NCBI RefSeq assembly: GCF_011421635.1
Contig: NZ_WTLI01000003.1
Location: 124,001-188,000 of the forward strand
Source of the DNA: Paenibacillus turpanensis
Lineage (GTDB): Bacteria > Bacillota > Bacilli > Paenibacillales > YIM-B00363
Reading direction: 5' to 3'
Length of the DNA stretch: 64,000 bases
The translations under genes were made by a program, and so were the position numbers. The notes under the pieces are model-generated. The model had not been told where the DNA came from, did not search any database, and was given only the letters and a program-made list of their open reading frames with translations. The first letter of the stretch is position 1. Every line of letters starts with the position of its first letter. Shown one piece after another: positions 1-8,898 of the stretch.

Positions 1-482
1 TTTCATTTGGGACGCTGCTGTTGGTATCCGGGGTGATATCGCCTGAAGCTATGGAACCCGAACCGGTTTGGTTGCTGCCGGCTTTGTATTCCGTATCGGC
101 TATACTCATATTACTGAGCCTGCGTTTTTTATACTTGTCGCTGCGCAGAAGCCGTTCCGGGGCGCCTTCCATCGATCAACGCACGGATTTCGGGGATATT
201 CGCATTTCACTGGAAACCGTTGAAAATCTTTCGCTGAAAGCAGCTTCGAAAGTGCGCGGAGTACGCGACTTGAAAGCTCGGGTGCGTGTCACGGATGCGG
301 GACTTGAAATTTCCATCCGTACGGTTGTAGACGGTGAAACCTCCATTCCGTCGATGACGGAAGAGGTGCAGAGCTCGGTAAAGGGGCTCGTCGAGGATAT
401 TACAGGCATTCCGGTATCGTTCGTTTCCGTCTTCGTCGCGAACATCGTGCAATCGCAAACGTTTAAAAGCCGCGTAGAATAG
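1..482 (+). CDS. amaP: AmaP-like alkaline shock membrane anchor, C-terminal part
   Basis: The frame is open from the left edge (first whole codon at 3), so this is the 3' part of a gene. The visible protein has the end of one hydrophobic segment, a short loop, a second membrane segment (WLLPALYSVSAILILLSLRF), a basic stretch and a soluble domain. The domain contains patterns such as SLKAASKVRGVRDLKARVRV and ends with SVFVANIV, resembling the Asp23/AmaP family. AmaP anchors Asp23-type envelope-stress proteins to the membrane. The DUF2273 gene 15 bases downstream is its usual partner, which supports the call. The N-terminus lies outside the window. Confidence 0.75.
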   Translation, partial: SFGTLLLVSGVISPEAMEPEPVWLLPALYSVSAILILLSLRFLYLSLRRSRSGAPSIDQRTDFGDIRISLETVENLSLKAASKVRGVRDLKARVRVTDAGLEISIRTVVDGETSIPSMTEEVQSSVKGLVEDITGIPVSFVSVFVANIVQSQTFKSRVE

Positions 483-497
483 AGGTGATGGATCCCG

Positions 498-719
498 ATG
501 TGGAAGGAATTATGGGAAAGGCACCGGGGGAAGACGACAGGCACGGCCGCGGGAATGTTCTTCGGATTCATTTATTTGATTTGGGGCTTTTGGGACATGC
601 TCGTGTTCGCTTTTCTAATGCTGGTCGGCTATTATTTCGGCGGCAAGGTGGAAAGAGGGGAACCATTAATGGACTGGAGCTTTTTGTCCCGATGGTTTTC
701 CGATAGATGGTTTCGGTAA
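498..719 (+). CDS. DUF2273 small membrane protein
   Basis: A 73-residue protein with two closely spaced hydrophobic stretches (TAAGMFFGFIYLIWGFWDML and VFAFLMLVGYYFGGKV) and charged ends, as in DUF2273 proteins encoded beside amaP/asp23. The start ATG follows a GAGGTGATGG ribosome site that overlaps the end of amaP, so the two are probably translated together. A terminator follows at once. The biochemical role is not known; the family is associated with the Asp23 cell-envelope stress complex. An overlapping ATG at 485 in another frame is a shadow. Confidence 0.8.
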   Translation: MWKELWERHRGKTTGTAAGMFFGFIYLIWGFWDMLVFAFLMLVGYYFGGKVERGEPLMDWSFLSRWFSDRWFR

Positions 720-743
720 ATCCCATCCTTTTGGGATTTTTTT
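718..743 (+). terminator. Rho-independent terminator after the DUF2273 gene
   Basis: An 8-bp perfect stem (AAATCCCA at 718-725 with TGGGATTT at 732-739), a six-base loop and a run of seven T. It separates the amaP unit from nusB. Confidence 0.85.
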
Positions 744-807
744 GTTTGGCTTTCGGCGATAATGTCATATACTAGAAGATATAGTCAAGGAGGAACACTC
801 ACCTTTC

Positions 808-1281
808 ATGAAACGTAGAACAGGAAGAGAACTAGCAGTGCAAAGCCTTTATCATTTGGAAATGAATAAGGTTCCCGACGATCGGGCGGTCGATGCCATT
901 TTGGAAGAGACCATGAATAAAGAGGAACAGCCCGACCCGGAAAAAATGACGGAGGTTGACGCGGAAACGGCGCGTTACGTCCGTGCTTTGGTGCGCGGCG
1001 TAAACGAGAATAGAGAGCTTTTGGATTCCCTGCTCGTTGAATTTTTAAAGGGCTGGAAGATGGACAGGCTGTCCCGCGTAGACCGTCAAATTTTGCGGCT
1101 TGCGGCATTTGAGCTCGTGGTGGAAGCCGAAACGCCGCCAAAGGTTGCGGTGAACGAGGCCATTGAGCTGGCAAAGCATTTTGGCACCGATGAATCGGGG
1201 AAATTTGTAAACGGCGTGTTGGGTCAAATGATAAAAAAGCTGGACGAGCTGAAAGCGAAGGCGGCACAAGAAAAGGTGTAA
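808..1281 (+). CDS. nusB: Transcription antitermination factor NusB
   Basis: A 157-residue all-alpha protein. It opens with RRTGRELAVQSLYHLE and carries RLSRVDRQILRLAAFEL, VAVNEAIELAKHFG and FVNGVLGQM, the conserved NusB core. NusB pairs with NusE (ribosomal protein S10) on boxA RNA to keep RNA polymerase elongating through rRNA operons. An AGGAGG site at 789-794 precedes the ATG. It is the first gene of the cluster after the terminator, so its promoter should lie in 745-788. The lysine/glutamate-rich C-terminal tail is ordinary for Bacillales NusB. Confidence 0.95.
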   Translation: MKRRTGRELAVQSLYHLEMNKVPDDRAVDAILEETMNKEEQPDPEKMTEVDAETARYVRALVRGVNENRELLDSLLVEFLKGWKMDRLSRVDRQILRLAAFELVVEAETPPKVAVNEAIELAKHFGTDESGKFVNGVLGQMIKKLDELKAKAAQEKV

Positions 1282-1305
1282 CGGGAGAGACGGGGGAGAA
1301 GAGAC

Positions 1306-2172
1306 ATGAGCGCACAAATCATTGACGGGAAAGCGATATCCGAACAACTGAAGGCACAGGTGAAGGAAGAAGCAGCGAGGTTGAGTGCACAAGGAATTCA
1401 ACCGGGACTTGCCGTGGTGATCGTCGGTGAAAATCCGGCATCGCAGGTGTATGTACGGAACAAAGCGAAAACCTGCGAGCAGCTCGGCATGTATTCCGAG
1501 GTGCATCGTCTTCCGGAATCGACAACGGAGGAGGAGCTGCTTGCGCTGATCGGCCAGCTTAACAGCAATGAGCGGATTCACGGCATTCTCGTGCAGCAGC
1601 CGCTGCCTTCCCATTTTGACCAGAATAAGATCGACGATGCGATTTTGCCGGAAAAAGATGTCGATGCCTTTCATCCGGTAAACGTAGGCAATCTGACGAG
1701 CGGTCACGAAGGGTTTCTGCCCTGCACTCCGGCAGGTGTCATGGAGCTGCTGAAGCGGACTGGCGTTGAGCTGGCTGGAAAGCATGCGGTTGTCGTAGGA
1801 CGCAGCAACATTGTAGGCAAGCCGATGGCGATGCTGCTGCTTCGGGAGCATGCCACGGTAACGGTTTGCCATTCGCGTTCCGCGAATATGGCTGATATTA
1901 CGAGACAAGCCGATATTCTTGTTGCGGCTGTCGGTAAACCGGGTCTGATCCGCAAGGAGCATGTAAAGCCGGGTGCGATCGTCATCGACGTTGGCATCAA
2001 CCGTCTTGATACGGGGAAGCTCGCGGGCGACGTAGCTTTTGAAGAGGTCGCCGAGGTAGCGGGCGCAATCACACCGGTTCCGGGCGGCGTTGGGCCCATG
2101 ACGATTGCCATGCTTATGTATAATACGCTCGAATCCGCTGAAAGAGCGGCGAAGCGTCAGCAGGTGAAGTAA
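1306..2172 (+). CDS. folD: Bifunctional methylenetetrahydrofolate dehydrogenase / cyclohydrolase
   Basis: A 288-residue FolD. Visible hallmarks are [14 protein letters not shown] (active-site lysine region), [25 protein letters not shown], the dinucleotide-binding [15 protein letters not shown] and the C-terminal [14 protein letters not shown]. It interconverts 5,10-methylene-, 5,10-methenyl- and 10-formyl-tetrahydrofolate with NADP(H), feeding purine and formylmethionine synthesis. The start is supported by a GGGGGAGAAGAG ribosome site. Only two bases separate its stop from xseA, indicating translational coupling. Length and motifs are normal. Confidence 0.97.
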   Translation: MSAQIIDGKAISEQLKAQVKEEAARLSAQGIQPGLAVVIVGENPASQVYVRNKAKTCEQLGMYSEVHRLPESTTEEELLALIGQLNSNERIHGILVQQPLPSHFDQNKIDDAILPEKDVDAFHPVNVGNLTSGHEGFLPCTPAGVMELLKRTGVELAGKHAVVVGRSNIVGKPMAMLLLREHATVTVCHSRSANMADITRQADILVAAVGKPGLIRKEHVKPGAIVIDVGINRLDTGKLAGDVAFEEVAEVAGAITPVPGGVGPMTIAMLMYNTLESAERAAKRQQVK

Positions 2173-2174
2173 CC

Positions 2175-3527
2175 GTGCGTAAGGACGAACGCGTACTTTC
2201 CGTCCAAGAGCTGAACCGGTATATGAAAATGAAGCTCGAATCCGATTCGCTGCTTCAGGACGTGTGGGTGCGCGGTGAAATATCGAATTTTACGAATCAT
2301 TCGAGCGGGCATTTGTATTTTACGATGAAGGATGAAGGAGGGCGTATCAAGTGCGTGATGTTTGCACGGCAGCGGCAGTCGCTGCCGTTTATGCCTAAGG
2401 AAGGCATGAAGGTGCTGGCCCGGGGCAATATTTCTGTGTTTGAGCGGGACGGGCAGTATCAGCTGTATGTCACTCAAATGCAGCCGGACGGCATCGGCAG
2501 CTTGTATTTGGCCTTTGAGCAGCTGAAGAAACGACTCGAGGCCGAAGGGCTGTTCCGTCCTGAGCGCAAGCGTCCGCTTCCGAGGTTTCCCAAGGCGGTC
2601 GGCGTCATTACTTCGCCGACCGGGGCAGCTGTGCGCGATATTATGACGACGCTTCAGCGCAGGTATCCGGCCGTTCCGATCATTTTGTTCCCTGTCCTTG
2701 TCCAGGGAACGCAGGCTCCGGCCTCGATTGTGCGAGCCATTCGCATCATGAATGAGCTGGCGGAGGCGGAAGTGCTGATCGTCGGAAGAGGCGGCGGCTC
2801 CTTGGAGGAGCTGTGGGCCTTCAACGAGGAGGAGGTCGCGCGCGCGATTGCCGCATCGGCGATTCCCGTCATATCCGCGGTCGGCCATGAGACGGATTTT
2901 ACGATCGCCGACTTTGTCGCCGATCTTCGCGCAGCAACGCCTACAGCGGCCGCTGAGCTGGCCGTGCCGCATTTTCACGAGGTGCGGCAGGGGCTGCGCC
3001 ATTTGACGGAGCGGCTCCAGCAGGGCTTATACGCGCAGCTCTCGCGGAAGCAGGAGCGCCTGCGGCGGGCGGCGCATTCGCCGATTTTTCGGCAGCCGCA
3101 CGCGATGCTGCAGCAGCCGGCGCAACGGCTCGACCGGCTGAGCGAGCAACTGCGACTGCGGATGGAAGCGCTTCTGCGGCGGTCGAACGAGCGGTGGATC
3201 CGCATCGATCGGCGGCTCGCCGCCCGTGATCCGGGCAGCCAGCTCACTGCTGCGAAGCAGCGCCTCTCGATAGCCCAGCTTCAGCTCGTTAAGAGCGCGA
3301 AGCAGTACGCGAAGGATCGGCGGACGCAGCTGGGGAGCACGCTACGCCAGCTTGACGCGCTGAGCCCGTTGAAAATTATGCAGCGGGGATACAGCATTGT
3401 ATACGATGAAAAAAAATCAAAGCTGATCCGATCGGTTGAAGACGTTCAGCTGGGGGATCTCGTTAAGGTCCAGCTGCGTGACGGTCAGCTGGATTGCCAG
3501 GTTTGGTCCATGAAGGGGGAGGAGTAA
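2175..3527 (+). CDS. xseA: Exodeoxyribonuclease VII large subunit
   Basis: A 450-residue protein starting at GTG, two bases after folD. It has an N-terminal OB-fold (VWVRGEISNFTNHSSGHLYF), then the catalytic core with VITSPTGAAVRDI, GRGGGSLEELWAFN and AVGHETDFTIADFVADLRA, and a long basic coiled-coil C-terminal region. With XseB it forms exonuclease VII, which degrades single-stranded DNA from both ends. GC content rises clearly in the coiled-coil part (about 2940-3370), but the frame is intact and the domain order is standard. Confidence 0.96.
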   Translation: MRKDERVLSVQELNRYMKMKLESDSLLQDVWVRGEISNFTNHSSGHLYFTMKDEGGRIKCVMFARQRQSLPFMPKEGMKVLARGNISVFERDGQYQLYVTQMQPDGIGSLYLAFEQLKKRLEAEGLFRPERKRPLPRFPKAVGVITSPTGAAVRDIMTTLQRRYPAVPIILFPVLVQGTQAPASIVRAIRIMNELAEAEVLIVGRGGGSLEELWAFNEEEVARAIAASAIPVISAVGHETDFTIADFVADLRAATPTAAAELAVPHFHEVRQGLRHLTERLQQGLYAQLSRKQERLRRAAHSPIFRQPHAMLQQPAQRLDRLSEQLRLRMEALLRRSNERWIRIDRRLAARDPGSQLTAAKQRLSIAQLQLVKSAKQYAKDRRTQLGSTLRQLDALSPLKIMQRGYSIVYDEKKSKLIRSVEDVQLGDLVKVQLRDGQLDCQVWSMKGEE

Positions 3528-3531
3528 CGTC

Positions 3532-3795
3532 ATGGAAGCGCAGGACAGCAAAGAAACGCTAACCTTTGAAAGCGCCTTGGAACGGCTGGAGTCGATTGTC
3601 GAACGGCTGGAAAAAGGAGATGTACCGCTGGAGCAGGCCATCGAGCTGTTCCAGGAAGGGATGACGCTTTCCCAGCTGTGCAACGGCAAGCTGGAACAGG
3701 TGGAACGAAAAATTGATATGCTGGTTGAACAAGATGGTGCCATAGAGAAAAAACCGTTCACTGCCGGCTTTGACGAGAAGGGTGAACAAGCTTGA
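3532..3795 (+). CDS. xseB: Exodeoxyribonuclease VII small subunit
   Basis: An 87-residue helical protein with the XseB core FESALERLESIVERLEKGDV, then LEQAIELFQEGM and LSQLCNGKLEQVERKID. Several copies bind the coiled-coil arm of XseA. It starts four bases after xseA and its stop overlaps the ispA start, so the three genes are tightly coupled. The tail after residue 65 (EKKPFTAGFDEKGEQA) is slightly longer than in short homologues. Confidence 0.95.
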   Translation: MEAQDSKETLTFESALERLESIVERLEKGDVPLEQAIELFQEGMTLSQLCNGKLEQVERKIDMLVEQDGAIEKKPFTAGFDEKGEQA

Positions 3796-4718
3796 CCACG
3801 CAAAACAGCATGGATACGGAACAATTAAGCATTACCGAATATATACGCCACTGGGCGTCTGCCGTGGAAGCAGAGCTGGAACAAAGCTTTCCGGGAGCTT
3901 GGGGGATACCAAGCGGATTGCTGGAAGCGATGAGATACTCGCTGCTCATGGGCGGAAAACGGCTTCGTCCGGTGCTTTCCTTTGCCGCGGCAGAAGCGGT
4001 CGGAGGAAAGCCGCAGCTGGCCATGCCAACGGCTGCCGCCGTCGAAATGATTCATACGTATTCACTTATTCATGACGATTTGCCGGCTATGGACAACGAC
4101 GACCTGCGCAGGGGCAAGCCGACGAACCATAAGGTGTTCGGCGAAGCTTCCGCGATATTGGCCGGCGATGGGCTACTGACCCACGCGTTCTACTATTTGA
4201 CGCAAGCCCATTACAGACTGGGAGTTTCGGCTGAGCAGACCCTTGCCATGGTGGCGGAGCTGTCTGAATATGCGGGTCCGCGAGGCATGGTTGGCGGTCA
4301 GGCTGCCGATATGGATGCCGAGCAGGGAATGACGGGGCTTTCCCAGCTGGAATATATTCATTTGCATAAAACAAGCGATTTAATCGTATATTCGGTACGA
4401 GCCGGCGGAAGATCTGCGGGAGCATCCGATGCTGCTCTGCAGGCCCTTACCATATTCGGCCGCAATATCGGGCTTGCCTTTCAAATCCAGGACGACGTTC
4501 TCGATCTGACGGGGGATGAAAGCAAGCTTGGCAAACCGGTTAAGAGCGACGAAAAGCAGCAAAAGGTGACTTATCCATTCTTAATTGGTTTGGACGCCTG
4601 CCGCTCGCAAATTGCGATGCTGACCGAAGAGGCAAGAGAGTCGCTTCTGGCTGCAGGCCTTCCGAAGCCGAGAAGGCTGCTGGAAATTGCTGATTACTTG
4701 GTAAAGCGCGAGTATTAA
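3792..4718 (+). CDS. ispA: Farnesyl diphosphate synthase (polyprenyl synthetase family)
   Basis: A 308-residue prenyltransferase. The first aspartate motif DDLPAMD is at about 95-101, GGKRLRP near 54-60, GGQAADMD in the middle and the second aspartate motif FQIQDDVLD near 240. It condenses isopentenyl diphosphate with dimethylallyl/geranyl diphosphate to make farnesyl diphosphate for quinones and undecaprenyl carriers. The TTG start overlaps the xseB stop (TTGA); an in-frame ATG six codons on is an alternative. It is followed by the OLE RNA region and then dxs, so isoprenoid genes flank the RNA. Confidence 0.95.
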   Translation: MTTQNSMDTEQLSITEYIRHWASAVEAELEQSFPGAWGIPSGLLEAMRYSLLMGGKRLRPVLSFAAAEAVGGKPQLAMPTAAAVEMIHTYSLIHDDLPAMDNDDLRRGKPTNHKVFGEASAILAGDGLLTHAFYYLTQAHYRLGVSAEQTLAMVAELSEYAGPRGMVGGQAADMDAEQGMTGLSQLEYIHLHKTSDLIVYSVRAGGRSAGASDAALQALTIFGRNIGLAFQIQDDVLDLTGDESKLGKPVKSDEKQQKVTYPFLIGLDACRSQIAMLTEEARESLLAAGLPKPRRLLEIADYLVKREY

Positions 4719-4734
4719 AGGGGCGCTTATCCAC

Positions 4735-4764
4735 TTTCGCGTGTTTGCGCGACTATGGTATAAT
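4735..4764 (+). promoter_or_regulatory. Probable sigma-A promoter of the OLE RNA
   Basis: An extended -10 element TGGTATAAT ends at 4764 (TATAAT at 4759-4764). A weak -35 candidate, TTTCGC, is at 4735-4740 with an 18-base spacer. It lies just after the ispA stop and predicts a transcript start near 4771. No open reading frame begins soon after it, which fits a promoter for a structured RNA. Confidence 0.65.
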
Positions 4765-4770
4765 GATTTG

Positions 4771-5440
4771 CGATTAGGCACTGATGAGTGGTGCAGTATT
4801 CTAGTCGGTCCACCATTTTGAGGGCGGGCCTAAAAATCCGCCGAAGGGCACATCGATGAAGTTCCTTGTGTTGGCTCTCGACGCCCAGTCGGGGGTTGAT
4901 GCTGGGAGTTAAGGTTGCGGGGCGATCCACAATGGCATGTGGGCGATGACCCTGCTTCCGCGGAGGCCCAAGTGCGTGGAGAAGAAGAATGCGGTTACGC
5001 ATTCGACCCTTGTTTACGGCTTGGGGTATGAACCTGCAATGGCGGGTCCGACGGTTGTGCCGGCTTCGGCTGGCGGTATCCGACGACTTGCGTGCAGCGT
5101 AGCCTGCCTTGAGCGAGCCAGTGGGGATTGCAGATGGTAGGCGGATCTTTCTCTCGGCCAAGAGAATGTCTGCTGGATGCTGCATGAAATCTGTCTTGCA
5201 AAAGAGGCTAAAAAATGGTCAAGGATTGTCAGAGGAAAACTCCTAGACTGTTCTGCCTAGAGGCTTGCGGAGGATTATAGTGTGGACTGAGTGGTAATCT
5301 AGTCTAACGACCGGTGACGGCGTTAAGGCAGTCATAAAGGGAAACTGCCTTCTTGGCGACAAGAGGGTGACTGCTTGGGAAAACCTACTGGACCTAAGCC
5401 ACAGCGTTTACTTCGCAAGCTGCCACTCTACATATTTATT
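4771..5440 (+). ncRNA. ole: OLE RNA (ornate, large, extremophilic RNA)
   Basis: About 670 bases between ispA and a small membrane-protein gene followed by dxs. In the literature this is the position of OLE RNA (about 600 nt), upstream of its partner gene oapA. The stretch contains perfect hairpins: GAATGCG/CGCATTC at 4987-5004, TTCTCT/AGAGAA at 5149-5166 and AAGGCAGT/ACTGCCTT at 5325-5351. The short frames across it (for example + 4937-5140 and - 4727-5185) have no ribosome site or family resemblance. OLE RNA is known to sit at the membrane in a ribonucleoprotein complex linked to cold, ethanol and magnesium stress. The ends are estimates: the 5' end from the promoter, the 3' end from the next gene. 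The assignment rests on context and structure, not on a covariance search. Confidence 0.87.
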
Positions 5441-5442
5441 GG

Positions 5443-6102
5443 TTGCCGAAAGAAACCGATTGGACGAATCGAATGAAATATTCCTTTAAAAACTCCATCA
5501 GATGGAGTGTTTTTATATTTATTTTGACTTTTTTTCTCGCTTCCGTGTTTTCCGTAACCTCCACGACTGTGCTTGCGGGCGTAAGCTGGGGGATCGGTAT
5601 GATCGTTGTTTTGTTGATTGTACTATGCGGCATCTTTTTCGATATGATCGGCTTGGCCTCAGCTGCAGCGGACGAAATTCCGTTTCATGCGATGGCATCC
5701 GAGCGGGTGGACGGTTCCAAGCAGGCCATTCTGATCGTACGAAACGCGGATCGCTTCTCCAACTTTTGTAACGACGTTATTGGAGATATATGCGGGATTA
5801 TTAGCGGAACGGCGAGCGCGTTGGTTGTGCTGAAGCTGACGTCCTCTGCGGATGGCCCCGTGCAAACCGCAATCAGCGTTGCCGTGGCCGGACTTGTGTC
5901 CGGATTAACGGTAGGGGGCAAGGCACTTGGTAAATCATTTGCCATCAGCCACGCGACGCATATCGTTCTTCTGATCGGCAGGCTCTTTTATGTACTGGAG
6001 CACCGGCTCGGAATACGTGTTCTGCAGTCAAAGAAGAAAAAATCCAATAACGGAGGAAAGCGAGGGAAACAGCGTGCTGCTCGAACAAATTCAGAAACCT
6101 AA
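5443..6102 (+). CDS. oapA: OLE-associated membrane protein OapA
   Basis: A protein of up to 219 residues with two adjacent N-terminal membrane segments (about 20-42 and 44-68), the conserved-looking stretch [20 protein letters not shown], two further hydrophobic segments (about 113-131 and 145-165) and a strongly basic tail ([15 protein letters not shown]). OapA is the membrane protein that binds OLE RNA; its topology recalls DUF21-type magnesium transport proteins. Position directly after the RNA and before dxs is diagnostic. The start is uncertain: TTG at 5443 or ATG at 5473, neither with a clear Shine-Dalgarno site. Its end overlaps dxs by 29 bases, in another frame. Confidence 0.87.
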   Translation: MPKETDWTNRMKYSFKNSIRWSVFIFILTFFLASVFSVTSTTVLAGVSWGIGMIVVLLIVLCGIFFDMIGLASAAADEIPFHAMASERVDGSKQAILIVRNADRFSNFCNDVIGDICGIISGTASALVVLKLTSSADGPVQTAISVAVAGLVSGLTVGGKALGKSFAISHATHIVLLIGRLFYVLEHRLGIRVLQSKKKKSNNGGKRGKQRAARTNSET

Positions 6103-7966
6103 CGATCTTAAAGCGTTGACATTACCTCAGCTTGAACAGCTGGCTGATGAAATCCGCCAGTTTTTGATTGAACAGCTGTCGGTGACAGGCGGGCATTTGT
6201 CGCCAAACCTAGGAGTCGTTGAGCTTACGCTCGTTCTTCATTATTTACTTAACAGTCCGGAGGACAAAATCGTGTTTGACGTAGGGCATCAGTCTTATGT
6301 CCACAAAATTTTGACCGGTCGGAAGGATCGTTTTGGAACGCTTCGCAAATATAAAGGGCTCTGTGGATATGTGAAGCGCTCGGAAAGCGAGCACGATGTA
6401 TGGGAAGCCGGGCACAGCTCGACTTCGCTGTCCGCCGCAATGGGGATGGCGACAGCTCGGGATCTTAAGGGCGAGTCCCATAAAATTGTCGCGGTCATCG
6501 GCGATGGCGCTATGACGGGCGGGATGGCGCTGGAAGCGCTCAACCACATTGGTCATGAAAAGAAAAATATGATCGTCGTATTGAATGATAACGAGATGTC
6601 GATCGCTCCGAACGTAGGGGCTATACATAACTACTTAACGAAAATCCGCTCGGACCGTACGTATATGAAAGCGAAGGAAGAAGTCGAGCATCTGCTGAAG
6701 AAAATTCCTGCGATCGGCGGAACCTTGGCTAAAACGGCGGAAAAGCTGAAGGATAGTTTAAAGTATTTGGTTGTTTCCGGCGTTCTTTTCGAAGAGCTGG
6801 GCTTCACTTATCTCGGTCCAGTGGACGGACACAATATTCCGCTTCTGGTGGAAACAATGAAGCAGGCAGAAAAGGTGACGGGACCGGTTCTGATGCACGT
6901 CGTTACCGTGAAAGGCAAAGGTTATGCGCCTGCGGAAGCGGATTCCCATGCTTGGCATGGGGCCGGAGCCTACAAAATCGAATCCGGGCAGGTGCTGAAG
7001 ACGGTTGGTCCTCCTATGTATACGGAGGTATTTGGAAACACTCTAATTGAGTTGGCTGAGCGGGACTCCCGTATCGTTGCAGTCACCCCGGCCATGCCGG
7101 GCGGCTCGGGCTTGCTTAAATTTGCCAAGCGGTTCCCGGGTCGCATGATCGACGTTGGGATCGCGGAGCAGCATGCCGCTACCTTTAGCGGAGCGCTGGC
7201 AATGGAAGGCATGAAGCCGGTGTTTGCAGTGTATTCGACCTTCCTACAGCGGGCGTATGACCAGGTCGTGCATGATATTTGCCGCCAGCATCTAAACGTC
7301 GTGTTTGCAATTGACCGTGCCGGCTTCGTCGGACCGGACGGGGAAACGCATCACGGGGTATACGATATTTCTTATTTAAGGCATATTCCGAATTTGGTCT
7401 TGATGATGCCGAAGGACGAAAATGAGCTGCGGCATATGCTGTATACCGCAGTGCAGTATAACGATGGCCCGATTGCTGTTCGTTATCCTCGGATCAACGG
7501 CACAGGTGTAGTCTTGGACCCTATTGACGAACTGAAGCCGATTCCAATCGGATCATGGGAAGTCGTTCAAGAAGGGGAAGGTCCGGTCGTCCTCGCGGTA
7601 GGCCCGATGGTTCAGGTGGCTTTAGAAGCGGCCGAAGCCTTGGCGAAGGAAGGCATGCGGGTCAAAGTGATCAATACCCGCTTTATCAAGCCTCTTGATG
7701 AAGCGATGCTTAAGCAGCTCGCTGACGAGAAGCGCGATATGGTAGTCATTGAGGAGCATGCTGTCCAGGGCGGTACGGGCAGTGCGGTGGCCGAATATTT
7801 TGCTACAAACGGAATTAGCGGGATGAATCTGAAGCTTCTCGGCATTCCGGATTATTTTGTCGAGCATGGCAGCATTAAGGAACAGCGCGCAGAGGTCGGT
7901 CTTACGGCCGAACGGCTTGCAGCAGAGCTGCGCAGCTTTCAGACAAGATTGCGCCAGCGCGCATAG
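6074..7966 (+). CDS. dxs: 1-deoxy-D-xylulose-5-phosphate synthase
   Basis: A 630-residue thiamine-diphosphate enzyme that joins pyruvate and glyceraldehyde 3-phosphate in the first step of the MEP isoprenoid pathway. Visible are [28 protein letters not shown], the cofactor motif GDGAMTGG with [25 protein letters not shown] and YPRING. The GTG at 6074 gives the family length and has AGGGA and GGAGG upstream. An upstream extension to 5990 would lie wholly inside oapA and is rejected. Together with ispA it brackets the OLE/oapA pair. Confidence 0.96.
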   Translation: MLLEQIQKPNDLKALTLPQLEQLADEIRQFLIEQLSVTGGHLSPNLGVVELTLVLHYLLNSPEDKIVFDVGHQSYVHKILTGRKDRFGTLRKYKGLCGYVKRSESEHDVWEAGHSSTSLSAAMGMATARDLKGESHKIVAVIGDGAMTGGMALEALNHIGHEKKNMIVVLNDNEMSIAPNVGAIHNYLTKIRSDRTYMKAKEEVEHLLKKIPAIGGTLAKTAEKLKDSLKYLVVSGVLFEELGFTYLGPVDGHNIPLLVETMKQAEKVTGPVLMHVVTVKGKGYAPAEADSHAWHGAGAYKIESGQVLKTVGPPMYTEVFGNTLIELAERDSRIVAVTPAMPGGSGLLKFAKRFPGRMIDVGIAEQHAATFSGALAMEGMKPVFAVYSTFLQRAYDQVVHDICRQHLNVVFAIDRAGFVGPDGETHHGVYDISYLRHIPNLVLMMPKDENELRHMLYTAVQYNDGPIAVRYPRINGTGVVLDPIDELKPIPIGSWEVVQEGEGPVVLAVGPMVQVALEAAEALAKEGMRVKVINTRFIKPLDEAMLKQLADEKRDMVVIEEHAVQGGTGSAVAEYFATNGISGMNLKLLGIPDYFVEHGSIKEQRAEVGLTAERLAAELRSFQTRLRQRA

Positions 7967-7984
7967 CGGCTCAAGGAGATACGA

Positions 7985-8806
7985 ATGGCATCGGATAAAG
8001 AGCGTGTAGATGTCCTGCTCGTTGAGCAGGGGTATTTTGATAGCAGGGAAAAAGCGAAGGCTGCTATAATGGCGGGCTTGGTCTATATTGACGAAGAACG
8101 GGCGGAAAAGGCGGGGACGAAGGTGCCCCGCAGTGCGGCAATTAAGGTGAAGGGAGATCTTCATCCTTACGTTAGCCGCGGAGGTCTTAAGCTTGAAAAA
8201 GCGCTCCGTGTATTCGGGATTGATCTCACGGGTGTTATAATGCTGGACATTGGCGCTTCTACGGGCGGCTTTACGGATTGTGCGCTGCAGCATGGCGCGT
8301 CCTATGTTTATGCAATTGATGTCGGCTATAACCAGCTGGATTGGTCTCTGCGTAATCACGAGAAGGTGAACGTGATGGAGCGAACCAATTTCAGATACCT
8401 GGAGCCGGAGCATTTGAAGGGGCCGAAGCCGACCTTCGCTTCAATCGACGTTTCCTTCATTTCGCTTAAAATCATACTTCCCGTACTGCATAAGCTGCTC
8501 GATCCCGGGAGTATTACTGTTGCCTTAATCAAGCCGCAGTTTGAAGCGGGACGTGAGGCTGTGGGCAAGTCTGGGGTTGTTCGTGATCCGGCGGTACATC
8601 GCGATGTACTGCGTCGGGTGCTTGCGGATGCGGAGGCCTTCGGATTTCTGCTCGAAGGCTTAACCTTTTCGCCGATTAAGGGCGGAGAAGGGAATGTAGA
8701 ATTCCTAGCCTGCTGGCGCACGGGAGAGCCTCCGGAAACACCAAACAATAAAGAAGAAATTATTTCCCGTACACTTCAAGAGGTTGCCCAAAGCTTTGGC
8801 GGATAG
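7985..8806 (+). CDS. tlyA: TlyA-family rRNA 2'-O-methyltransferase (YqxC)
   Basis: A 273-residue protein with an N-terminal S4 RNA-binding domain (VDVLLVEQGYFDSREKAKAAI) and an FtsJ-type methyltransferase domain. That domain has the SAM loop LDIGASTGGFTDCALQHGA, SFISLKIILPVL and ALIKPQFEAGR. TlyA proteins methylate ribose positions of rRNA; some family members are called haemolysins in older annotation. It starts 19 bases after dxs with an AAGGAG site and ends in a strong terminator. The dxs-yqxC-argR-recN order is standard in Bacillales. Confidence 0.93.
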   Translation: MASDKERVDVLLVEQGYFDSREKAKAAIMAGLVYIDEERAEKAGTKVPRSAAIKVKGDLHPYVSRGGLKLEKALRVFGIDLTGVIMLDIGASTGGFTDCALQHGASYVYAIDVGYNQLDWSLRNHEKVNVMERTNFRYLEPEHLKGPKPTFASIDVSFISLKIILPVLHKLLDPGSITVALIKPQFEAGREAVGKSGVVRDPAVHRDVLRRVLADAEAFGFLLEGLTFSPIKGGEGNVEFLACWRTGEPPETPNNKEEIISRTLQEVAQSFGG

Positions 8807-8832
8807 CTCATCTGGTTCAGATGGGCTTTTTT
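8805..8832 (+). terminator. Terminator after tlyA
   Basis: A ten-base stem (AGCTCATCTG with CAGATGGGCT, one G-U pair), a three-base loop and a T run to 8832. The left arm starts inside the tlyA stop codon. Confidence 0.85.
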
Positions 8833-8898
8833 CGCATTTTCGGGACATGCTTACAGGAAAAATAACCGGGATGCTCGAATTATGAGAGGAGCGGGGGG

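Noticed and set aside
4727..5185. Open frames on both strands across the ispA-oapA gap (+ 4937-5140 and - 4727-5185)
   Set aside because: No ribosome site, no family resemblance, atypical composition, and the region fits a structured RNA much better.
4771..5440. Group II intron or other ribozyme remnant
   Set aside because: No reverse transcriptase or intron boundary motifs are seen, while the gene order matches the OLE locus exactly.
5990..6073. Longer dxs reading frame
   Set aside because: The extension lies wholly within oapA, and GTG at 6074 gives the standard length and N-terminus.
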